This document shows positions 46,535 to 56,326 of a stretch of 64,000 bases of DNA, in pieces. A program made the position numbers and the translations under genes. Location of the stretch: the NCBI GenBank assembly GCA_006176705.1, contig QRFJ01000007.1:3574340-3638339 (forward strand), given 5' to 3'. Under the pieces are notes generated by a model. It was not told where the DNA came from and did not search any database. It saw only the letters and a list, made by a program, of their open reading frames with translations. This DNA is from Cocos nucifera (lineage: Eukaryota > Streptophyta > Magnoliopsida > Arecales > Arecaceae). Within the stretch, counting starts at the first letter, position 1. Each line of letters opens with the position of its first letter.

Positions 46535-48068
46535 TGTTGGGGATAAATCCCGCTCCTGCCGAAGCCCGGCCCAACGCTCAGCCCAATGTAACCAGTAGCC
46601 GCTGAAGAGCTTTAGCGCCAGGCGCCAGGCCGAGCCCCTGCCACGGCCGAACTGCCTAGAGGCCGAACTCCCCTGCGCCAAGCTCCGGGCCGAACTCCCT
46701 CCGCCTGCCGAACTTCCCACGGCCGAGCTCCTTCAGACCGACCCCAGACGAGCCCACGGCCGAGCTCCTTCGGACCGACCCCAGGCGAGCCCATGCAGCC
46801 GAACTCCTTCGGACTTCCCACAGCCGAACTCCTTCGGACTTCCCACGGCCGAACTCCTTCGGACCGACCCCAGGCGAGCCCATGCAGCCGAACTCCTTCG
46901 GACCCCGCGGTCGAACTCCTTCGGACTTCCCACGGCCGAACTCCTTCGGACCGACCCCAGGCGAGCCCATGCAGCCGAACTCCTTCGGACCCCACGGCCG
47001 AACTCCTTCGGATTGACTTCAGGCGAGCGCAAGTGGTCGAACCCCTTCGGACCGACCCTAGGCGACCAAACTCCTCAGCGAGCCCTGGCCGAACCAACTA
47101 GCAACCGAAGTCCTTCAACTGGCCAGACGAGCTTCTTCGGGCCTCTCAGCGGTCGAACTCCTCGGCAACCGTCCCGCGGCCGAAACTCTACAGATGGCCG
47201 ACCCTTCAGCCAGACGAACTCCCCCAGCTTCCCCTTCGGCCGAACTCTGTTACAAGTCCAAACTCCATCGGACGAACTGTCGCCTGCAGCAAGACAGGAC
47301 GGCGCCTTCCTCTCCGTACCAGACTCCATGCGGCCGACGACTCGCCAGTATGGCTCCCACGACCTATCGGACGACGCCTTCCTCTCCGTACCGGACTCCA
47401 TGCGGCCCACGACTCGCCAGTATGGCTCCCACGACCTACCGGACGACGCCTTCCTCTCCGTACCGGACTCCATGCGGCCCACGACTCGCCGGTATGGCTC
47501 CCACGATCTACCGGACGACGCCTTCCTCTCCGTACCGGACTCCATGCGGCCGACGACTCGCCAGTATGGCTCCCACGACCTACCGGACGACGCCTTCCTC
47601 TCCGTACCGGACTCCACGACTCGCCGGTATGCTCCCACGACCTACCGGACGACGCCTTCCTCTCCGTACCGGACTCCATGCGGCCCACGACTCGCCGGTA
47701 TGGCTCCCACGATCTACCGGACGACGCCTTCCTCTCCGTACCAAACTCCATGCTGCCCGACGACTCTCTGCCAGACGGCACAGCCGTCGCCATCAACTAA
47801 GCTCCGCTATAAAAGGACCCCTCCCGACATACTAAGGCTAGGCTCTCTGAACTCTCGACTCTCTAAGCTCTCCTCCACATCTCTAAGCTCCGGAACTCAT
47901 TCCGAGCACTCCATTACTGTTGGCCGAAAACTAACTTGACCGTCGGAGGGTCCTGCCGGAGCCGCCACCCCACCGGTTCCGGACGGGACTTCGTTTTGCA
48001 GATCCCCGACGGCGCCCAGCGGCCTCGATCGCGGCGACCTCCGGCGGCGACGGATTTCTGCACCAACA
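46535..48068 (+). repeat. 3' LTR of element 1 (1534 bp)
   Basis: It matches the 5' LTR end to end apart from scattered substitutions and indels in arrays A and B. It is followed by the GATAT duplication (48069-48073). Confidence 0.95.
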
Positions 48069-48073
48069 GATAT

Positions 48074-48430
48074 GAATATGAATAGACAACTACCTGGTCC
48101 ATATCTGAATATCCAAATTTATCTATAATCCTACATAATTTTATATATTATTTATTAAATTTTTTAAAAAATATATAACTATATAAACATGCTATTAATT
48201 TGATTTATCATCTATTTAATAATATTTTTAATTTTATAATTATAAAATTTAATTATTAAATTTATATTTATATTTTTAGTTATTAAATTATATTTATATT
48301 TATATTTATATTTTTAGATAAAATAAATATGAATATGATGTTCATTTTGATTACTTATCTCCGTGGTGTGCCATAAATATGAATCTACAAAAGTTTATTA
48401 TATGATAAGATTAAAAAAATATTATTTTGA
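48074..48430. other. Right part of the AT-rich sequence split by element 1
   Basis: TTATATTTATATTT-type strings occur at 48240-48330; it is the continuation of 41270-41392. No gene. Confidence 0.6.
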
Positions 48431-49150
48431 ATAATATGGTAGTTTCTTAGTGGATGTTTCTGGGAATCGGGACAAAGGCTTTACCCACCCGACCAAAGAA
48501 AACGGGGCGTTTTTCCGTATCTCTCGAGGACCACGATAGCGGACGCGCTCCGTGGAAACGGAACCGCGCCCTGGTCTTTTTCCCGCACACGATACACCCC
48601 TCTCAACCGCCTCTAGCCCTCTCGTGCTCTCTTCCTCACTTGTCTGCCCTCCTTCCACTGCCCCATGCCCTCATCCGTCTGTCCCTCTCTCGCTCACTCT
48701 TGTTCTTCTGATAGTCGTGATATTGGTTTCTTTCTCTTCTATCGTCCTCCCGTGCTTGTGTGGATATTATTAGGTTAGAGGTCGTCTCTCATCTCTTCTT
48801 GCTTTCCTCCTCCTCTTCACCCATATCTCTCTCTCTCTCTTTCTACCATGAATCGCTCCCTTGTGGGTCCCGATGGACAACCACCTTTTCTCATCCTTTG
48901 TACGTATTCATCTCTTCCTCTCTACAGTTGGCCATGGCGAACTCCGGATGGTCTGCTGTTAGGCGAGTTCTGGCCTTTGTTACATGTATTTTCTTCCCTT
49001 CCCACTCATCCTCCTATTCCTTTTAATAATCTCTTCCCTTGCTCTTTGAGCCAATCCTTGAGAAGCCAATACTGTGCCATCGCCTACCTCTCGCTTCAGA
49101 GAGAAAAACGAGGTTAGTTTAATGGTCGGACTTTAGTTAGTTTACAAATT
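48431..49150 (+). other. GC- and pyrimidine-rich island without an accepted gene
   Basis: Between the two retrotransposons, base composition jumps. It holds CCACGATAGCGGACGCGCTC-type CpG-rich sequence (48530-48600) and then long CTCTC-rich stretches (48590-49010). It resembles a plant promoter plus 5' leader, or a captured gene start. Several overlapping frames exist but none shows a family domain, so none is called. Confidence 0.4.
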
Positions 49151-49525
49151 AAGATTTTCAAAATTTTTGAAATTATTTTAAAATAATAATGTGCTACTGA
49201 TTCAATACATGTGTGTGTGTGATTTTGGATTATTAGATTTTAAAAAATTAATAGATTATTAGTGGGAGATTATTAGATTTGCCTAGGTATTGGCATTTGC
49301 GAGGTAAGAATCTAGCTGATTTACAAAACCAACATTATTTATAGCAAAAAAAGGGTTGCAAATGAAACATGAAATAAACTTAAAACCATCCATCAAATGA
49401 TATAAGCAACAAAACGGATGCATGAATGAGGTTATATACTTTGTTTATCATGTGGATAACATGAATAAGCTCATGCTTGGTATTGGCATGCAATGATTTC
49501 ATGGTTCAACAATATAACTATAATA
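49151..49525. other. No gene; AT-rich
   Basis: Left flank of element 2. Nothing recognised. Confidence 0.6.
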
Positions 49526-49530
49526 AACAT
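49526..49530. repeat. Target site duplication AACAT, left copy
   Basis: AACAT lies before the TGTTGGGG start of element 2 and is repeated at 55769-55773 after its end. Confidence 0.93.
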
Positions 49531-50873
49531 TGTTGGGGATAAATCATGCTTCCGTCGAAGTTCAGTCTGATGCTTAGTCTGATGTAACTGATAATCATGA
49601 AAGAGTTTCGATAAAAAATTTTCTATCCAGCGATCGATCCCAAGCCGAACTCCTCCAACGATCAAATCCCAGTCGAACTCCTCCAATAGCCGAACTCCTC
49701 CAACGATCGAATCCCAGCCGAACTTCTTTTGGACTTCAGCCGAACTCCTTCCGGACTTCTCCTTCAGTCGGATTTTTCCATCAGCCGAACTTATTCTAAA
49801 TTTTTCCTTCAGTTAGATTTCTTCAGGAGCCGAACTCCTTCCGAATTTCTTCTTCAGTCGAATTCCTCCAAGAGCCAAACTCCTTACGAATTTCTCCTTC
49901 AGTCAAGTTCCTCTAGGAGCTGAACTCCTTCCAAATTTCTTCTTCAGTCGGATTCCTCCAGTAGCCAAATTTTTTCCGAATTTCTACTTCAGTCAAGTTC
50001 CTTCAAAAGCCGAACTCCTTCTGGACTTCTTCTTCAGTCGGATTCCTTGAGGAGCCGAACTTCTTTCGGACTTCTTCTTTAGTCGAATTCCTTCAAAAGC
50101 CGAACTTCTTCCAGACCTCTCCTCCAGAAATTCTTCCTCCAGCGGTCGAACCCCTCCAGCGACTGAACTTCTTTCGAACTTCAGTCGAACTCCTTTCGGA
50201 CTTCTCCTTCAATCGAATTTCTCCATCAGCCAAACTCCTTCCGAATTTCTCCTTCAGTCGAATTCCTCCAGGAGCCAAACTTCTTTCAAATTTCTCCTTC
50301 AGTCAAGTTCCTCCAAAAGCTGAACTCCTTTCGGACTTCTCCTTCAGTCGAATTTCTCCAGCGGATTACTTTCAGATTTCAGCTAGCATTTCTTTCGGAT
50401 GATCCTCTCTAGCCGTATTTTCTTAAGGAGTCCGAACTCCTCTGGAATTGATGTATGTCAAAGCTCTTCATCAATCAATGCCTGCTTCCTCTGAACTTCG
50501 ACTATTAAATCTCAATGAATGATCGTATTACGGCAACAGACATATCTCTTCATAACAAACTCCACGTGATCCCGAGCGATCCACTATCGAACGGTTATGA
50601 CCGTCACTATAATTTTGCTATAAGCTCCATCTATAAAAAGAGATCCTCCAGATACATTTTCTCTAAGCTCTCTTCTCTTTTCCAAAATTTTACTGAATTT
50701 TTGTCTGAGCACTTCATTTCTATTGGCCAAAAGAACTGACTTGATCGTCGGAGGGTCCTGCCGAAACCATCACCACCGACTCCAGATGAAACTTTATTTT
50801 GCAAGTCATCGACTGCGACCTCTTTCTCCTTAACTCCAGCTCGATCCGGTGTCAACCAAATTCTGCACCAATA
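49531..50873 (+). repeat. 5' LTR of element 2 (1343 bp)
   Basis: It starts TGTTGGGGATAAATCA and ends GCACCAATA (ACCAACA mutated). From 49640 to 50370 it is a degenerate ~42-bp array with the core CCGAACTCCTTTCGGACTTC and TCCTTCAGTCGGATTCCTCC. A TATA box TATAAAAAG lies at 50632. The 72-bp array B of element 1 is absent. Confidence 0.92.
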
Positions 50874-50892
50874 GGATTGACGCTAGAGGAAG
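50874..50892 (+). other. Primer-binding site of element 2
   Basis: GGATTGACGCTAGAGGAAG is a mutated form of the element 1 site. Confidence 0.7.
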
Positions 50893-50989
50893 AGCTCTCT
50901 ATTTCTGAGGTACCCTTGTTCTTAAAGGAGTGCTCAGTCGACTCTGTGGATCTTCTTCTTCAAGATCTAGGCCAAATCTATCTGTCCTT

Positions 50990-52215
50990 GCTCCATCACC
51001 AATGCTTCAACCTCCTCCTCCATCAATGATCATGGTAGATTCAGAGCAATTTAACCTACTAATGCAGCGGGTTTAGAGCCTCACCGAAATGGTGCAGGCC
51101 ATGCGGCAGCCTCCGATGGTGATTTCATCAGAAAATCTACCATCGAAATATCAAAAATCGATCCTAAGAAGGAGCACTTGGGCTAGCATACCCATCATCC
51201 TTAGAAAGAAGAAATAGAGAGTAGAGGATCCTTGCTCGGATCGTGATTCTTCTCTGAAAGAAACCTTTCCCATCAATAGTCGGAAGCTTTTCAAGATCTA
51301 TGATCGAGATGACGTCCTCGATAAGAAATTATGGAGGATGGATCGGCGAATTGAGGAGCTCGACCACGTCACCCCGGCTCACTATGATGACGTCTGCACC
51401 GATCCCCTCTTTCTCTCTCTAAATTATACAAGAGTCCATCCCGCCGAACTTCGAGCTTTTTCTGGTTTGAAAGCTACGACAAAACTTTTGATCCGATCAA
51501 TCATCCGGAGGCCTTCCAAACTATGATGCTGCTCCATGGTGTACCAGATGCCATCTTATGCCGAGCTTTTTCGTCTATCTTAAAAAGAGTAGCAAGAAAC
51601 TGATACTCAGCATTAAAATCGGATACGATTTTCTTCTTTGACCAGACGAGCCATCAATTTATGGCTCACTTTGTCAGCAGTCAACGTCTGCATCGAGGTT
51701 TGAATTTTCTAATGAATATCAAGCAGAAGGAAGGAGAATCTATCCAAACTTATGTCATCCAATTTAACGCTGCTGCATTGGAGATCCAAAATCTGGACCA
51801 GTCTATTACAATGGCCGCACTCAAGGGCGACCTTTAGAAGAATGATTTGCTATTCTTCCTAGAGAAGAAGTACCCCAGAAACTTTGTCGATTTGCTAGCT
51901 TGGACTGAAGGATATGTCCGAGCAGAAGAAGCCTTCAAATTGAGAGATGAGGGAGCCGCAGGAGAGCGGCAGACGGATGAGTCTAGTAAACCCATGGTTG
52001 ATGGAGGGCTGAATGAAGTTCGACCATGCTCATGGACTCCCCTCGAGTGCAAGTGAGTCCGAACTCCTCCTCGAGCTCATCGTCAAAGAAGCTCCGATGG
52101 AAGGACGCAAAGAAATTTCCCCCCAGAAGGTTTCACAACTACGTCCTTCTCAATACTCCACAGACACCGACCTAAAGCAAGAGAAGATCAGCCAAAGACG
52201 CTACCGCAGCTAGAA
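50990..52215 (+). pseudogene. Gag of element 2, broken
   Basis: Pieces collinear with element 1 Gag occur: VDSEQFNLLMQRV then SLTEMVQAM near 51030-51090, MDRRIEELDHVTPAHYDDVC at 51338, DAILCRAFSSILKRVARN near 51550, and FFLEKKYPRNFVDLLAWTEG then YVRAEEAFKLRDE at 51850-51950. At least five stops or frame changes interrupt it. The Cys/His motif region is not recognisable. Confidence 0.9.
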
Positions 52216-52219
52216 CCAT

Positions 52220-52465
52220 CAATGAGGAAGGAACAACAAGGAGATCGGCCACCTTTCAGCATCATCAACGCTATCTCTGGGGGGGTTTAGTACTTCAGCG
52301 AGCCACCATCTCTCGCTTCAGAGTCAGGGAAAGCTTGCCCCAAATTGGGAAGGCCCGTATGAAGTAGAGGAGGTCATCCAGTCTGAAACTTATCATTTGA
52401 AGAAGCTCGAAGGAACAACGCTCTCACGATCTTAAAACTCAGAGAATCTGAGAATATACTACCGA
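52220..52465 (+). pseudogene. Protease-start and integrase-tail relics of element 2
   Basis: RPPFSIINAISGG (about 52237-52275) is the run-in to protease. GKLAPNWEGPYEVEEVIQSE then TYHLKKLEGTT (52327-52430) is the C-terminal tail of gypsy integrase, ending NSENLRIYYR. The pol core between them is absent, as in element 1. Confidence 0.8.
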
Positions 52466-52560
52466 TAATTTTTCTTCAATAAAACTCTTTTATTTCAACA
52501 TTATTGTTTCTTGGTGCAAAAACTATGTGATGATAGGAAAGAAGCAATCAATAGTGGCCA

Positions 52561-53095
52561 TGTTAGGAATAGAAGTAGAACCTCATCCTAATATGAGCAA
52601 GTCGAAGGCCTCATTCATTTTAGACGAGATAAAGAAAGAGGCTCTAACAATGGTCCTTATGTGCTCCTACCGTCCGTTAGGAATAGGAGGAGAACCTCGT
52701 CCTAATATGAGCAAAGTCAAAGATCTCGTTCATTTTAGACGAGATGAGGAAAGAGGCCCTGACAATAGCCCTTATATGCTCCTATAGTCCATTAGAAACA
52801 GGAGGAGAACCTCGTTCCTAACGCGAGCAAAATCGAAGCCTCCTTCATTTTAGATGAGATAAGGGCCCTGACAATGGTCCTTATGTGTCCCTATAGCCCG
52901 TTAGAAATAGGAGGAGAATCTCATCCTAACGTCAGCAAAGTCGAAGGTCTTATTCATTTTAGACGAGATGAGAGAAGAGGGCTTTGACAACGGTCCTTAT
53001 GTGCCCCTACAGCCCATTAGGAATAGGAGGAGAATCTCGTCCTAATGTGAGCAAAGTCAAAGGCCTTATTCATTTTAGACGAGATGAGAAGAGGA
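52561..53095 (+). repeat. 114-bp tandem array (element 2)
   Basis: Units begin with TTAGGAATAGGAGGAGAACC at about 52561, 52676, 52790, 52902 and 53017 and contain TTCATTTTAGACGAGAT. Element 1 has only the first ~30 bp of one unit (44791-44822). Confidence 0.92.
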
Positions 53096-54045
53096 GTCCT
53101 TCAACCTCGGTTGAAGATAAGATCTCCTCCGAGCTTCAACTTCAATGTCAACGTCAATAGGAGATAAGATCTTCTTCAACCTCGGCTGAAGATAAGGTCT
53201 CCCTCGAGCTCCAACCCTTCAACAGGAGATAAGATCTCCTTCAACCTCGGTTGAAAATAAGATCTCCCCCAAGCTTCAACGTTAACTTCAATAGGAGATA
53301 TGATCTCCCTCAACCTCGGCTGGAGATAAGATCTCTCCCGAGTTTCAACGTCAACCTCAATAGGAGATAAGATCTCCTTCAACCTCGGTTGGAGATAAGA
53401 TCTCCCTCGAGCTCCAATACTTCAACAGGAGATAAGATCTCCTTCAACCTTGACTGGAGATAAGATCTCCTCCGAGCTTCAACATCAACCTCAATAGAAG
53501 ATAAGATCTCCTTCAACCTCGGCTGGAGATAAGATCTCCTCCAAGCTTCAACTTCAACCTCGACTGGAGATGAGATATTTTTCGAGCTTCAATGTCAACT
53601 TCAACAGAAGATAAGATCTCCTTCAACCTCGACTGGAGATAAGATCTCTCCCGAGCTTCAACGTCAATGTCAACAGGAGATAAGATCTCCTTCAACCTCG
53701 GCTGGAGATAAGATCTCCCTCAAGCTTCAACTTCAACCTCGGCTAGAGATAAGATCTTCCCCGAGCTTCAACGTCAACCTCAATAGGAGATAAGATCTTT
53801 TTTCAACCTCGACTAGAGATAAGATCTTCCCTGAGCTTCAACTTCAACTTCAACTTCGGCTGGAGATAAGATCTCCCCCGAGCTTCAACGTCAATCTCAA
53901 TAGAAAATAAGATCTCCTTCAATCTCGATTGGAGATCATATTTTCTCCGAACTTCAACTTCAACGTCAACGTCAATAGGAGAAAAGATCTTCTTCAATCT
54001 CGACTGGAGATAAGATCTCCTCCAAGCTTCAACCTGAATGGTGCA
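53096..54045 (+). repeat. ~69-bp tandem array (element 2)
   Basis: About thirteen degenerate units of AGGAGATAAGATCTCCTTCA then ACCTCGGCTGGAGATAAGATC and TCC.CCGAGCTTCAACGTCAA. Each holds two GAGAT-AAG-ATCTC cores, the same core as in element 1 arrays, set in different linkers. Confidence 0.92.
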
Positions 54046-54108
54046 GAGTCCAAAAAAGGACTTCGACAGTCATTTTTTTTGTACTCCCTTTCTTCGAATT
54101 TCGAACTC

Positions 54109-54120
54109 GAAAGTGGGGAG
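54109..54120 (+). other. Polypurine tract of element 2
   Basis: GAAAGTGGGGAG lies five bases before the 3' LTR. Confidence 0.8.
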
Positions 54121-54125
54121 ACTAT

Positions 54126-55768
54126 TGTTGGGGATAAACTCCGCTCCCACCGAAGTCCAGTCTGATGCTTAGCCTGATGCAACTGATAATCACAGAAGAG
54201 CTTCAATCGAAAATTCTTCCTCCAGCGGTCAAACCCAAGCCGAACTCCTCCAACGATCGAACCCCAATCAAACTCCTTCAATAGCCGAATCCCTCCAGTG
54301 GCCGAACTCCTTTCGCACTTCTTCTTTAGTCGGATTCCTTCAGAAGTCGAACTCCTTCCATATTTTTCCTTCAGTCGGATTTCTCTAGAAGCCGAACTCC
54401 TTACGGATTTCTCCTTCAATCAAATTCCTTTAGGAGCTGAACTCCTTTCGAATTTCTCCTTCGGTCAAGTTCCTCTAGAAGCCAAACTTCTTCCGAATTT
54501 TTTCTTCAGTCAGATTTCTCTAAAAGTCGAACTCCTTTCGGATTTCTCTTTCAGTCGGATTCCTTCAGAAGTTGAACTTTTTATGGATTTCTCCTTCAAT
54601 CAAGTTCCTTCAGGAGCCGAACTTCTTCCGAATTTCTTCAGTCAGATTCCTCAAAGAGTCGAATTTCTTTTGAACTTCTCCTCCAGAAATTCTTCCTCCA
54701 GCGGTCGAACCCCTCCAATGGCCGAACTCCTTTCGAACTTCAATCGAACTCCCTTCGGACTTCTCCTTCATTCGAATTTCTCCATCAACCGAACTTCTTT
54801 CGGATTTCTTCTTCAGTCGGATTCCTTCAGGAGCCAAACTCCTTCCGGTCCTTCAGTCAGATTCCTCCAAGAACCAAATTTCTTTTGAATTTTTTCTTCA
54901 GTCAAGTTTCTCTAGGAGCCGAACTCCTTCCGAATTTCTCCTTCAGTTAAATTCCTCCAGGAGCCGAACTCCTTTCGGACTTCTCCTTCGGCCGAACTCC
55001 TTTAGGAGCCGAACTTCTTTCAGATTTCTTCTTCAGTCAAGTTCCTCTAGGAGTCGAACTCCTTCCGAATTTCTCCTTCAGTCAAGTTTCTCTAGGAGCC
55101 GAATTCCTTCCAAATTTCTTCTTCAGTTGGATTTCTCCAGAAGTCGAACTGCTTTTAGACTTCTCCTTCGATCGAACTTCTCTATGAGCTGATCTCCTTC
55201 CGAACTTTTTCTTTAGTCGGATTCCTCCAGGAGTCGAACTCCTTCCGAATTTCTCCTTTAGTTGGATTCCTCCGATGAATTACTTCCAGATTTCAGCTAG
55301 CATTCCTCCTGAATGATCCTCTCTAGTCGTATTCCCTTTAGGAGTCCGAACTCCTCTAGAATTGATGTATGTCAAAGCTCTTCACCAACCATGCTTGCTT
55401 CCTCCGAACTTCGACTATTAAATCTTAACGAATAGCCACATCACGACAACGAACACCTCTCTCCGTAAGAAACTCCACGTGGTCCCGAGCAGCCCACTAT
55501 CGGATGGTTATGACCGTCACTATCATTCTGCTATAAGCTCCGTCGATATTTTTTTTTCTAAACTCTCTTCTCCTTCCTAAAATTCTGCTGAATTCTTGTT
55601 TGAGCACTCCATTTCTATTGGCCAGAAGAGCTAACTTGATCATCGAAGGATCCTACCGAAACCACCACCATCGACTCTAGACGGAACTTTATTTTGCAGG
55701 TCACCGACGGCGACCTCTTTCTCCTCAACTCTAGCTCGATCCAGCGTAAACCAGATTCTACACCAACA
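54126..55768 (+). repeat. 3' LTR of element 2 (1643 bp)
   Basis: It starts TGTTGGGGATAAACTCC and ends CTACACCAACA. The ~42-bp array (54230-55270) has more units than in the 5' LTR. The TATA region is lost (T run at 55548). It is followed by AACAT (55769-55773). Confidence 0.92.
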
Positions 55769-55773
55769 AACAT

Positions 55774-56326
55774 TAAAAAAGAAGAAGAAGAAAAAGAAGA
55801 AGAAACCAATAATACACTTGCAGTGACCAAGGAAAAAGAAAATTGATGACTTTGTAAGTTCAATACTTGAAATAAAATATAGTATGAAAAGTTAATAAAA
55901 CAAATCAAAAATAAGCTGGCATTGTGCTCTCAGACAAAAAAAATGAAGACTTTAAAGAGAAGATAACAAATGCCAAGACAATAACATACTACCATATCAG
56001 ATTCAAAGCAAGGAGATTGGATTCTAGGAAGAAAATCTAAATAACCCAATCACAGGTTGAGGTTCAAATTGTGACAGCAGCAGATGCTTTGGAAAACCCA
56101 AAAATAAGCAGCCAAATAATGTAACATTATATACGCCTGCTTGTATAGAGCTGCAACCATGTAATGCTTTCCTTCCAGACCAGAAACCAATTTCACCTTG
56201 TTAAGATCAAAGATGAACCATCACTGAGATTAGAAGTATTCACGTGATGTGAAGCCATTTAAGTGGAAGATAAGCAACAGAATAAATCATCTCTTAAACT
56301 TTCCATAATAAGGTTGTGCATGCCCA
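55774..56326 (-). other. 3' flank of the serine-rich protein gene
   Basis: On the minus strand this follows the stop at 56327 and probably holds its 3' untranslated region. The purine run GAAGAAGAAGAAAAAGAAG (55780-55802) adjoins the retrotransposon target site. No gene of its own was seen. Confidence 0.5.

Larger units (their letters stand above)
41398..48068 (+). mobile_element. Gag-only Ty3/gypsy-type LTR retrotransposon, element 1 (young)
   Basis: The element is 6671 bp, with LTRs 41398-42938 and 46535-48068 starting TGTTGGGG and ending ACCAACA. It has a primer-binding site, an intact gag, a polypurine tract and a perfect 5-bp target duplication. Between gag and the 3' LTR lie a short relic of the integrase C-terminus and two tandem arrays; protease, reverse transcriptase and RNase H are absent. 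Reading the LTRs side by side shows few substitutions and a few indels in the repeat arrays, so insertion was recent. Movement would need enzymes from an autonomous relative. Confidence 0.93.
49531..55768 (+). mobile_element. Gag-only Ty3/gypsy-type LTR retrotransposon, element 2 (old)
   Basis: The element is 6238 bp with the same plan as element 1: LTRs 49531-50873 and 54126-55768, a primer site, gag, a short integrase tail, tandem arrays, a polypurine tract and a 5-bp target duplication. LTRs and gag have diverged strongly and gag is full of stops, so this insertion is much older. The two LTRs differ by ~300 bp in length because of different repeat numbers. Confidence 0.92.

Noticed and set aside
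48454..49117. Four overlapping plus-strand frames rich in Ser, Leu and Pro
   Set aside because: Pyrimidine-rich sequence gives such frames by chance; none shows a domain or a splice-compatible continuation.
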